Of a stretch of 11,750 nucleotides of DNA, positions 6,625-11,750 are shown in pieces; within the stretch, counting starts at the first letter, position 1, and every line of letters starts with the position of its first letter. The DNA is from Pseudomonadota bacterium (lineage in GTDB: Bacteria > Pseudomonadota > Gammaproteobacteria > Pseudomonadales > UBA5518), in assembly GCA_022705125.1 (NCBI GenBank), contig JAKJFB010000053.1:1-11750 (forward strand), given 5' to 3'. Both the position numbers and the translations under genes were made by a program. The notes beneath the pieces are model-generated. The model saw only the letters and a program-made list of their open reading frames with translations. It did not search any database and was not told the DNA's origin.

Positions 6625-8199
6625 TTATCCGAAGCGCGGCGTGAACACGTTGCGGCCGTCCACCTGCGTCACGGTGCCGGGCAGCCCGATGCCTTCGACC
6701 TGCTCCAGCTTCGCGAGCGTTGCCGCATCGGCGGGCGTGTTCGCGACGAAGCGCTCGCCCGTAGCAGCCAGGCGCCCGAGCAGCACGCCGCTTTCGGGAC
6801 CGTTCTTGCCGTGCAGCACGGCATAGGTCTCGATGGTCGCGTCACCCTGCGGTGCCTCGGTGAAGCGCACCTTGGTCTGCGCGTCGATCTCGCGCTGGAT
6901 GGCGTCGGAATCCGCGCGCATGAAGGGCTTGTTCGGCCGCTCGGTGGAAAACAGACCGACCGCCGCCTTGGTGACGAGGCCGACGTTGGCCATGACGAGG
7001 CCATAGGCGCCGGGCTTCGCACGCACGCGCTGCACCATCTCGGCGATGGCGTGCGTCACGTAGTTGTTGCCCGGTCCGCCGAAGTACGGCAGGCCGCCCG
7101 TGACGGTGAGGCCGCGCTTGTCGTCGGGCGAGATGCCCAGCTCCTTGCAGGCGATCTGCACTACCGACGGGAAGCAGCTGTAGATGTCGAACACATCCAC
7201 GTCGGCGATGGTCTTGCCCGCCTGCGCCAGAGCGGCGCGCGAGGTCAGGCGCATCGCGGGCGACTGGTCGAGGCGCTCGCGGTCGCTCACGAACCACGTG
7301 TCGTGCGCATGCGCTTCGCCGTGCAGGTACACGCGCTTGTCCTGCGGGATGCCGAGCTCGTCGGCACGCGCTTCGGACACCACGATGAACGCGGCCGACT
7401 GGTCGACGAAGGCGCTGGCCGTCATGAGCTTGGTGTACGGGAAGCCCACGAAGGGGTTCTCCGCGTTCACCTCGGCGATCTGCTCGGCGCTGTACCCCTT
7501 GCGGCGCGTGGCGAGCGGGTTGTCCCTGGCCACGGCGGCGAAGCGTGCAAAGAGCTTGGCGCTGGCTTCGCGGTACTGGTCGACCGTCTGCCCCGCGGCG
7601 TGGCGCAGGGCCTGCCCGATGAGCGCGTACATTGCGATGGCCGAGCGCATGCCGTGCTTCTCTTCGGCCTTGGTGTACATGTCCTCAGGGCGTGTGGACC
7701 GGAACGATCTCACGCCCGTGAGCTGGTTGGGCGTGGTGGGGGCGTCCTCGCCCCACTGCAGCTGCAGACCAGCGCGCTTGGCCGCGAGCTCGGTGCGCAG
7801 CGCCTCGCCGCCCACGACCAGCGCCGCCTGCGACTCTCCCTGCGCGATGCGTTCGCACGCGCGCGCGAGCATCACCAGCGAATCGCCGCCTTGCGGGGGA
7901 CACACGAGGTCCGTGGCGTTCGCCGCGCCCACGCGCTGCGCGATGGACCACGGCGCATTCGCGAGCTTGCCGAAGGGCGATGCGAAACGCGGCAGCGTGT
8001 CGGCAAACAGGCGGATCACCGTGACGGAGTCCAGCCCGCGCAGCAGTGCGGCGCCCTGGTCCTGCGCGCCACTGTCCGCCGCGGCGAGCTTGACCGCGTC
8101 GTGCATCAGCTGCAGCGGCGAACGGCCCTCTTCGGGCTTCGAAGTGGTGTCGGTGACCTGGCCGGTGCCGACGATGACGGGGATGCGTGTCTTGTCCAT
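6625..8199 (-). CDS. Thiolase-like protein, TLP1 type (annotated elsewhere as acetyl-CoA acetyltransferase)
   Basis: The 524-residue protein has a thiolase fold followed by an extra C-terminal domain (about 450-524, GDATIETYAVLHGK then GVLLGRLAATGERFVANT), the architecture of thiolase-like protein type 1. The usual catalytic residues are missing. The nucleophile loop reads CPPQGGDSLVML (100-111), where alignment to SCP2-thiolase places Gly rather than Cys at the reactive position, although Cys100 lies four residues before. The GHPxGxTG loop is replaced by GGLPYFGGPGNNYVTH (368-383), and the final Cys-Gly motif by ANVGLVTKAAVG (404-415). Whether it cleaves 3-ketoacyl-CoA, uses another nucleophile or has another role is open. 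The ATG at 8199 is chosen because MDKTRIPVIVGTGQ is the expected N-terminus; it lies 8 nt after the flavoprotein stop, with only a weak GAAAG ribosome site. The same frame stays open far upstream, but that part overlaps the flavoprotein gene and has no family match. Confidence 0.88.
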   Translation of the reverse strand: MDKTRIPVIVGTGQVTDTTSKPEEGRSPLQLMHDAVKLAAADSGAQDQGAALLRGLDSVTVIRLFADTLPRFASPFGKLANAPWSIAQRVGAANATDLVCPPQGGDSLVMLARACERIAQGESQAALVVGGEALRTELAAKRAGLQLQWGEDAPTTPNQLTGVRSFRSTRPEDMYTKAEEKHGMRSAIAMYALIGQALRHAAGQTVDQYREASAKLFARFAAVARDNPLATRRKGYSAEQIAEVNAENPFVGFPYTKLMTASAFVDQSAAFIVVSEARADELGIPQDKRVYLHGEAHAHDTWFVSDRERLDQSPAMRLTSRAALAQAGKTIADVDVFDIYSCFPSVVQIACKELGISPDDKRGLTVTGGLPYFGGPGNNYVTHAIAEMVQRVRAKPGAYGLVMANVGLVTKAAVGLFSTERPNKPFMRADSDAIQREIDAQTKVRFTEAPQGDATIETYAVLHGKNGPESGVLLGRLAATGERFVANTPADAATLAKLEQVEGIGLPGTVTQVDGRNVFTPRFG

Positions 8200-8207
8200 C
8201 TGTGCTT

Positions 8208-9332
8208 TCAGAGGTTGATCAAGGGAGAGATGCGCTCGGCGGTGTCGATGTACTCCTGCATCAGGTCCTGCATGACCTGGCGCACGGAGGTCTCTTCCTT
8301 CATGTTCCCGACGACCTGCCCGGCGGGGAACGAGCACAGGTCGTCGCGATGCGCCTTCTCGATGCGGATGCGCGCGCCGAGGTACAGGATGTTCTGCAGC
8401 GGCGGCTTCAGGTGCCTGGGCGCACCGGGCTGTTCCCACGCTTCCGAGGCCTTGCTGCGGATCATGCGAACGGTCTTCCCCGTCATCCACTTGCGCTGCA
8501 CGGCGTCTTCGGACTTCGCCTTGAAAAGCACCTCTTTTTCCATGGGCGTGAGCTCGCTCTCGCGCGTGCCCAGCCAGATCGTTCCGGTCCACACGCCCTG
8601 CGCGCCGAGCGCAAAGGCTGCCGCGATCTGCCTGCCGCGGCTGATGCCGCCGGCGGCGAGCACCGCGATGTCGGGGCCGGCGACATCGACCACCTGCGGC
8701 ACGAGCACCATGGTGGCGATCTGCCCCGTGTGGCCGCCGGCTTCGGTGCCCTGCGCGACGATGATGTCCACGCCCACCGCGCGCTGCGCCTTCGCGTGCT
8801 CGGCCTTTCCGCACAGCGAGCCGACGAGGATGCCGCGGCCGTGCAGCTCGTCGACCAGTTCCTTCGGCGGCGCACCCAGGGCGCTGACCACCAGCTTGAC
8901 CTGCGGGTGGCGCAGCGCCACGTCGATCAGCCTGCGCGCGCCCAGCGGCGTGGTGTTGCGCCCGCGCCCGATCAGCTCGCGGCGCGCTTCGGCCGCGTCG
9001 TCGGCGGACAGCGGGGGCACGCCTTCCGCATCCAGCAGCTTGTCGACGAACTGCCTCTGCTCGGCGGGGATGAGGTCGATCACCTCCTCGGTCGATGCTT
9101 CGGCCTCGCGGTCGTAGACGACGGGAATGAGCACGTCCACGCCGTAGGGCCGGCCGCCCACGTGCTCGTCGATCCACTTGAGTTCGCGCTCGAGCTGTTC
9201 GGGCGAGTGCGTGACCGCGCCCAGCACGCCGAAGCCGCCGGCCTTGGTGACCTCGACCACGACGTCGCGGCAGTGCGTGAAGGCGAAGATGGGCACCTCG
9301 CAGCCGAGGCGCTCGCAGATGGGAGTCTTCAA
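8208..9332 (-). CDS. Nitronate monooxygenase / FabK-like FMN flavoprotein
   Basis: I place the start at a TTG (9330-9332), giving 374 residues, because a strong AGGAG lies 5 nt before it and the family N-terminus begins there (KTPICERLGCEVPIF). An ATG at 9392 in the same frame would add 20 residues that lie in the AT-rich control region. The fold is the FMN TIM barrel of the 2-nitropropane dioxygenase/nitronate monooxygenase family: AGGFGVLGA (31-39), the catalytic-type loop QGTEAGGHTG with His201 (194-203), the FMN phosphate loop AAGGISRGRQ (226-235) and GVWTGTIWLGT (246-256). Family members oxidise alkyl nitronates or, in the FabK/TrpE-like branches, reduce enoyl thioesters or act in degradation pathways of unknown step. 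As first gene of an acyl-CoA degradation operon, a CoA-thioester oxidoreductase role is as plausible as nitroalkane detoxification. The exact reaction is not decided by the sequence. Confidence 0.9.
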   Translation of the reverse strand: MKTPICERLGCEVPIFAFTHCRDVVVEVTKAGGFGVLGAVTHSPEQLERELKWIDEHVGGRPYGVDVLIPVVYDREAEASTEEVIDLIPAEQRQFVDKLLDAEGVPPLSADDAAEARRELIGRGRNTTPLGARRLIDVALRHPQVKLVVSALGAPPKELVDELHGRGILVGSLCGKAEHAKAQRAVGVDIIVAQGTEAGGHTGQIATMVLVPQVVDVAGPDIAVLAAGGISRGRQIAAAFALGAQGVWTGTIWLGTRESELTPMEKEVLFKAKSEDAVQRKWMTGKTVRMIRSKASEAWEQPGAPRHLKPPLQNILYLGARIRIEKAHRDDLCSFPAGQVVGNMKEETSVRQVMQDLMQEYIDTAERISPLINL

Positions 9333-9444
9333 TTCGTCTCCTGGCTCTCTATGGTTGGGAAGTTCTTTTGGTTGACCAAATATGTGTTGCATGGATCATA
9401 TATTCATCGATCACAAATCGCAAGCCTGCCCGTACACTGCCCCC
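9333..9444. promoter_or_regulatory. Divergent control region between the catabolic operon and the MarR gene
   Basis: These 112 bases separate the two divergent transcription units. The stretch 9364-9418 is markedly AT-richer than anything else in the window, as expected for back-to-back promoters. It contains an inverted repeat with arms ATATG (9380-9384) and CATAT (9397-9401), a candidate operator for the adjacent MarR protein. For the rightward unit, TTGACC (9372-9377) with ATCATA (9395-9400) at a 17-base spacing is a weak -35/-10 pair. TACACT (9433-9438) ends 6 nt before the regulator's ATG, with no ribosome site between, which would suit a leaderless transcript. Promoter and operator details are inference from base patterns. 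Confidence 0.5.
9338..9342 (-). promoter_or_regulatory. Strong ribosome-binding site fixing the TTG start of the flavoprotein gene
   Basis: On the minus strand the bases read AGGAG followed by ACGAA and then TTG. The perfect core and 5-nt spacing argue for the TTG at 9332 rather than the ATG at 9392 in the same frame, which has no comparable site. Confidence 0.75.
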
Positions 9445-9924
9445 ATGCCCATCACAAACGTCAAGAAGATGCGCAGGTCCCCGGGCTTCCTCCTGCGCTG
9501 CGCGAACTAGTTCGCCGTGGCGATCGTGGCGGAGCACTTCACGCCGCTGAACCTCACGTCGATCCAGTTCGCCGCCCTCGTGGCGATCAACGATTCGCCC
9601 GGCCTGGACGCCACGCGCCTGGCCGCGCTGATCGACTACGACCGCCCCACGATGACGGGCGTGATCGACCGGCTCGAGGCCAAGGGCCTCGTGATGCGCG
9701 AGGTCGACCCGAACGACCGGCGCGCCCGCCTGCTCTTCCTGACACCGGAAGGTTTGCGCGTGCTGGAAGCCGCCGACCGCGCCGCGCACGAAAGCCGCGA
9801 CGTGCTGCTGGGCCCCCTGCCGCCCGAAGAACGCAGGCAGTTCATGCAGCTGCTGGAAAAGCTGGTGGAGCTGCACACGAGCCGGCATTCGCCGAGCGTG
9901 CAGGCCGAGCTCACAGGGAAGTAG
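9445..9924 (+). pseudogene. MarR-family transcriptional regulator interrupted by an in-frame TAG at codon 22
   Basis: From ATG 9445 the frame reads MPITNVKKMRRSPGFLLRCAN, then TAG (9508-9510), then FAVAIVAEHFTPLNLTSIQF and a complete winged-helix MarR domain: the LTSIQFAALVAI helix, the recognition region TRLAALIDYDRPTMTGVIDRLEAKG, the DPNDRRARLLFLT wing and a C-terminal dimerisation helix. Both sides of the stop are typical of the family, and relatives have Gln there, so one C-to-T change of CAG explains it. Full length would be 159 residues, normal for MarR. The protein could still be made by restart at GTG 9517 (135 residues, missing part of dimerisation helix 1) or by readthrough; otherwise the regulator is dead and the operon may be deregulated. 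A sequencing error is the other option. TAG also ends this same gene at 9922, which argues against TAG being freely read as sense. It probably controlled the divergent catabolic operon in response to an acid or its CoA ester. Confidence 0.8.
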
Positions 9925-9927
9925 GAG
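9924..9927 (+). promoter_or_regulatory. Ribosome-binding site deciding the TTG start of the aldolase gene
   Basis: GGAG overlaps the last base of the MarR stop codon and lies 6 nt before TTG 9934. It supports TTG as the start and suggests that translation of the aldolase is linked to that of the regulator frame. Confidence 0.65.
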
Positions 9928-9933
9928 AACACA

Positions 9934-10725
9934 TTGACGATCCGCCAACGCATTTCGGACGCCGAATGGCAGGCCCGCCTCGACCTTGCCGCGTGCTACC
10001 GCCTGGTCGCGCGCTACGGCATGGCGGACCTGATCTACAACCACATCACCGTGCGCGTGCCGGGTGAGGCGGGCCACATCCTCATCAACCCCTTCGGCTA
10101 CCTGTACGAGGAGATCACGGCGTCGTGCCTCTACAAGATCGACCTGGCGGGCAACGTGGTCGACAAGCCCGGGGACGTGCCGTACGAGGTGAACCAGGCC
10201 GGCTACGTGATCCACAGCGCGATCCATTCCGCGCGGCACGACATTGCCTGCGTGCTGCACACGCACACGCGCGCGGGCATGGCGGTCGCGACGATGGAGT
10301 GCGGCCTGATGCCCGCGACGCAGGGGGCGTTGCGCTTCCATGACCGCATCGCGTATCACGCGTTCGAGGGGCCGGCGGTCGACGAGGCCGAGCGCGAGAA
10401 GCTCGCCCGCCACCTCGGCGACAAGGACGTGATGATCCTGCGCAACCACGGCCTGCTCACCTGCGGGCGCAGCGTGGCCGAGACGTTCCTGCTCATGCAG
10501 CGGCTGGAGACGGCCTGCAAGGTGCAGGTGGACTTCCTCGCGGCGAACACGCCGCTGCACATGCCGAGCCCCGAGGCTGTTGCGAAGACCGCGCGCATTC
10601 TCGCGCCGCCCACGGTGACGGACCGCAAGGGCAGCGAGGCGAGCCTGGGCAACTGGAACGGCCAGCGCGAATGGTCGGCGCTGCTGCGCCAGCTGGATCG
10701 CGACGATCCGTCGTGGCGCGAGTGA
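9934..10725 (+). CDS. Class II aldolase/adducin-family protein
   Basis: The 263-residue product starts at TTG (9934) after a GGAG site and follows the MarR gene by 9 nt. It has the class II (fuculose-phosphate-aldolase type) fold: ARYGMADLIYNHITVRVPG (26-44), ILINPFGYLYEEIT (49-62), the zinc ligands in LHTHTRAGMAVA (His109 and His111) and RNHGLL (His172). The 61-residue spacing between the second and third histidines equals that of fuculose-1-phosphate aldolase (His94/His155). Proteins of this type cleave or decarboxylate small hydroxy acids or sugar phosphates with a divalent metal. Glu85 in PYEVNQAGYVIH is a candidate for the acidic residue. The final 35 residues (GSEASLGNWNGQREW and on) match the aldolase/adducin subgroup often labelled only by family. 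It is co-transcribed with the reductase gene that follows; the two may handle a linked hydroxy- or keto-acid step. The substrate is unknown. Confidence 0.9.
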   Translation: MTIRQRISDAEWQARLDLAACYRLVARYGMADLIYNHITVRVPGEAGHILINPFGYLYEEITASCLYKIDLAGNVVDKPGDVPYEVNQAGYVIHSAIHSARHDIACVLHTHTRAGMAVATMECGLMPATQGALRFHDRIAYHAFEGPAVDEAEREKLARHLGDKDVMILRNHGLLTCGRSVAETFLLMQRLETACKVQVDFLAANTPLHMPSPEAVAKTARILAPPTVTDRKGSEASLGNWNGQREWSALLRQLDRDDPSWRE

Positions 10726-10730
10726 CCGCC

Positions 10731-11711
10731 ATGCGTGCGATGCGCGTCTGCGTCTTCGGGGCCGGCGCCGTCGGGGGGAACATCGCCGTGATGCTCGCGC
10801 GCGCCGGCGCCGACGTGAGCGTGCTCGTGCGCGGCGCCACGCTGCAGGCGGTGCGGGCGCGCGGGCTCGAACTGCACACGCCAGACGGCGTGGTGCGTGC
10901 GAACGTGCGCGCGAGCGACGACCCGCGCGAACTGGGCGAGCAGGATGCGGTGCTGGTCACCGTCAAGCAGACCGCGCTCACCGCGTCCGCGCCGGCCATC
11001 ACCGCATTGCTCGGCAGGGACACGCCGGCCGTGTTCCTGCAGAACGGCATCCCGTGGTGGTACTTCCACGGGCAGGGGAATGCGGACGAAGGCAAGCGGA
11101 TTCCCGAGCTCGACCCGGGGGACGTGTTGTGGAACACAGTCGGACCGCAGCGCGCGGTCGGCGGCGTCACGTCGAGCCCGTGCACGGTGGTCGAACCTGG
11201 CGTGGTGAAGCTCGCGGGGAAGAACGGCACGATGGTGTTCGGCGAACCCGATGGCTCGATGTCGCCGCGCCTCATGGCGATCGCCGAGTTGTTCAAGGCG
11301 GCGGGGCTGCCAGCGGAGGCGACCCCGCGCATCCGCGATGCGATCTGGCAGAAGCTCGCGCTCAATCTCGGCTCGGGCCCGCTCGCGGTGCTCGCCCCCG
11401 TCTCGCTCGCGGCGCTCTATGCCGAAGAGGCGTGCGTGCAGGCACGGTTTCGCATCCAGGACGAGGTGGAAGCGATCGCCGCCGCCATGGGTTGCCCCGT
11501 CACGGTGAGCCGGTCCATCGAGGCCACGCGGAAATTGCCGCACGTGCCCAGCATCGGGCAGGACGTCGCAGCGGGCCGCAAGCCGGAGCTGGAAGCGATG
11601 TTCCGCGCGCCGCTGGCGATGGCGCGCGAAAAGGGCGTGGCAACGCCGACGCTGGACTTGCTGGTGGCGCTGTGCACGCTCAAGTTGCGGGCGGCGGGGA
11701 TGTATCCGTGA
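10731..11711 (+). CDS. Ketopantoate reductase (ApbA/PanE) family dehydrogenase
   Basis: From ATG 10731 the protein has 326 residues, near the family's usual 290-330. The N-terminal Rossmann motif is VCVFGAGAVGGNIAV (6-20). Residues matching the E. coli PanE active site are present with the right spacing: Lys79 (VTVKQTAL) and Asn105 (LQNGIP), 26 apart as in Lys72/Asn98; Lys208 and Asn212 (WQKLALN), 4 apart as in Lys176/Asn180; and Glu286 in GRKPELEAM as the acid. It should reduce a 2-keto acid (or oxidise a 2-hydroxy acid) with NADP(H). Context with an aldolase and a catabolic operon, not with panB/panC, suggests a paralogue with another substrate rather than a pantothenate gene. Its start is 5 nt after the aldolase stop. 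A GTG at 10722 that overlaps that stop (GTGA) and an ATG at 10740 are alternatives, and none has a clear ribosome site. Confidence 0.9.
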   Translation: MRAMRVCVFGAGAVGGNIAVMLARAGADVSVLVRGATLQAVRARGLELHTPDGVVRANVRASDDPRELGEQDAVLVTVKQTALTASAPAITALLGRDTPAVFLQNGIPWWYFHGQGNADEGKRIPELDPGDVLWNTVGPQRAVGGVTSSPCTVVEPGVVKLAGKNGTMVFGEPDGSMSPRLMAIAELFKAAGLPAEATPRIRDAIWQKLALNLGSGPLAVLAPVSLAALYAEEACVQARFRIQDEVEAIAAAMGCPVTVSRSIEATRKLPHVPSIGQDVAAGRKPELEAMFRAPLAMAREKGVATPTLDLLVALCTLKLRAAGMYP

Positions 11712-11717
11712 GCTGGC

Positions 11718-11750
11718 GGTGGGGCGCGCGCTTCGCGCTTCGACCCCACC
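11718..11750 (+). terminator. Inverted repeat after the reductase gene, possible terminator
   Basis: Seven bases after the stop codon, GGTGGGG (11718-11724) pairs with CCCCACC (11744-11750). An inner stem of GCGCG with CGCGC surrounds CTT, with unpaired TTCGA on one side. The position right after the last rightward gene suits a terminator. The window ends at the arm, so a T-tract cannot be checked. It may instead be the edge of an intergenic repeat. Confidence 0.45.

Noticed and set aside
3293..6826. Very long plus-strand open frame (over 1100 codons) opposite the dehydrogenase, hydratase and synthetase genes
   Set aside because: It is antisense to three clear enzyme genes. Its product is rich in Arg, His and Ala as expected from the reverse of GC-biased codons, it has no recognisable domain, and it spans gene boundaries.
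8200..9177. Upstream extension of the thiolase-like frame into the flavoprotein gene
   Set aside because: The extra 326 residues are Arg/Ala-rich, overlap a well-supported gene in another frame and precede the expected MDKTRIPV start.
9508..9510. TAG as a recoded amino acid (stop-codon reassignment)
   Set aside because: The same gene ends with TAG at 9922, and all other genes here use ordinary stops. A point mutation or error is simpler.
6592..10067. Two long overlapping plus-strand frames (841 and 626 codons) opposite the thiolase-like and flavoprotein genes
   Set aside because: They are antisense shadows, with arbitrary starts inside other genes and no domain. The second also crosses the divergent promoter and the MarR gene in the wrong frame.
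9349..10560. Minus-strand frame of about 400 codons opposite the MarR and aldolase genes
   Set aside because: It is antisense to two family-assigned genes and the control region, with biased composition and no motif.
1..11750. CRISPR arrays, tRNA or rRNA genes, insertion sequences, phage or defence genes
   Set aside because: I saw no regularly spaced repeats, tRNA-like cloverleaf, transposase or integrase motifs. Apart from the left-end scars, the window is filled with metabolic genes.

Overview
The window is GC-rich, densely packed bacterial chromosomal DNA. It most likely comes from a betaproteobacterium of the order Burkholderiales, in or near the Comamonadaceae. The reasons are the Bug-type (tripartite tricarboxylate transporter) periplasmic binding proteins, which are strongly amplified in that order; the strong GC third-position bias, which opens long antisense frames; and an intergenic hairpin repeat of a kind I recall from Comamonadaceae genomes. 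The taxonomic call is inference; no rRNA or marker gene is present.

Layout. A short AT-rich divergent control region (about 9333-9444) splits the window. Leftwards on the minus strand runs a six-gene catabolic operon with gaps of 5-46 nt and one 4-nt overlap: a nitronate monooxygenase/FabK-like flavoprotein (8208-9332), a TLP1-type thiolase-like protein (6625-8199), a one-chain ADP-forming acyl-CoA synthetase (4496-6619), an enoyl-CoA hydratase (3692-4483), a double-length fused acyl-CoA dehydrogenase (1482-3695) and a Bug substrate-binding protein (461-1435). Rightwards on the plus strand run a MarR-family regulator (9445-9924), a class II aldolase/adducin-family protein (9934-10725) and a ketopantoate-reductase-family dehydrogenase (10731-11711).

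Taken together, the leftward genes look like a beta-oxidation-type route. A carboxylic acid is captured in the periplasm by the Bug protein, made into a CoA thioester by the ADP-forming synthetase, oxidised by the dehydrogenase and hydrated by the crotonase, with the thiolase-like protein at the end. The substrate cannot be read from the sequence. The thiolase-like protein lacks the usual nucleophilic cysteine and catalytic histidine motifs, so the cleavage step is open.

Signs of decay. The MarR frame is interrupted by an in-frame TAG at codon 22, where relatives would have Gln (CAG). Downstream of the Bug gene lie a hairpin-rich repeat (about 371-460), an orphan Bug C-terminal tail (286-348), and a frame in which a Bug N-terminus runs without a break into what looks like the C-terminal part of a MaoC/hotdog dehydratase (1-283). 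The left end therefore appears to be a recombined array of Bug genes, or an assembly chimera.
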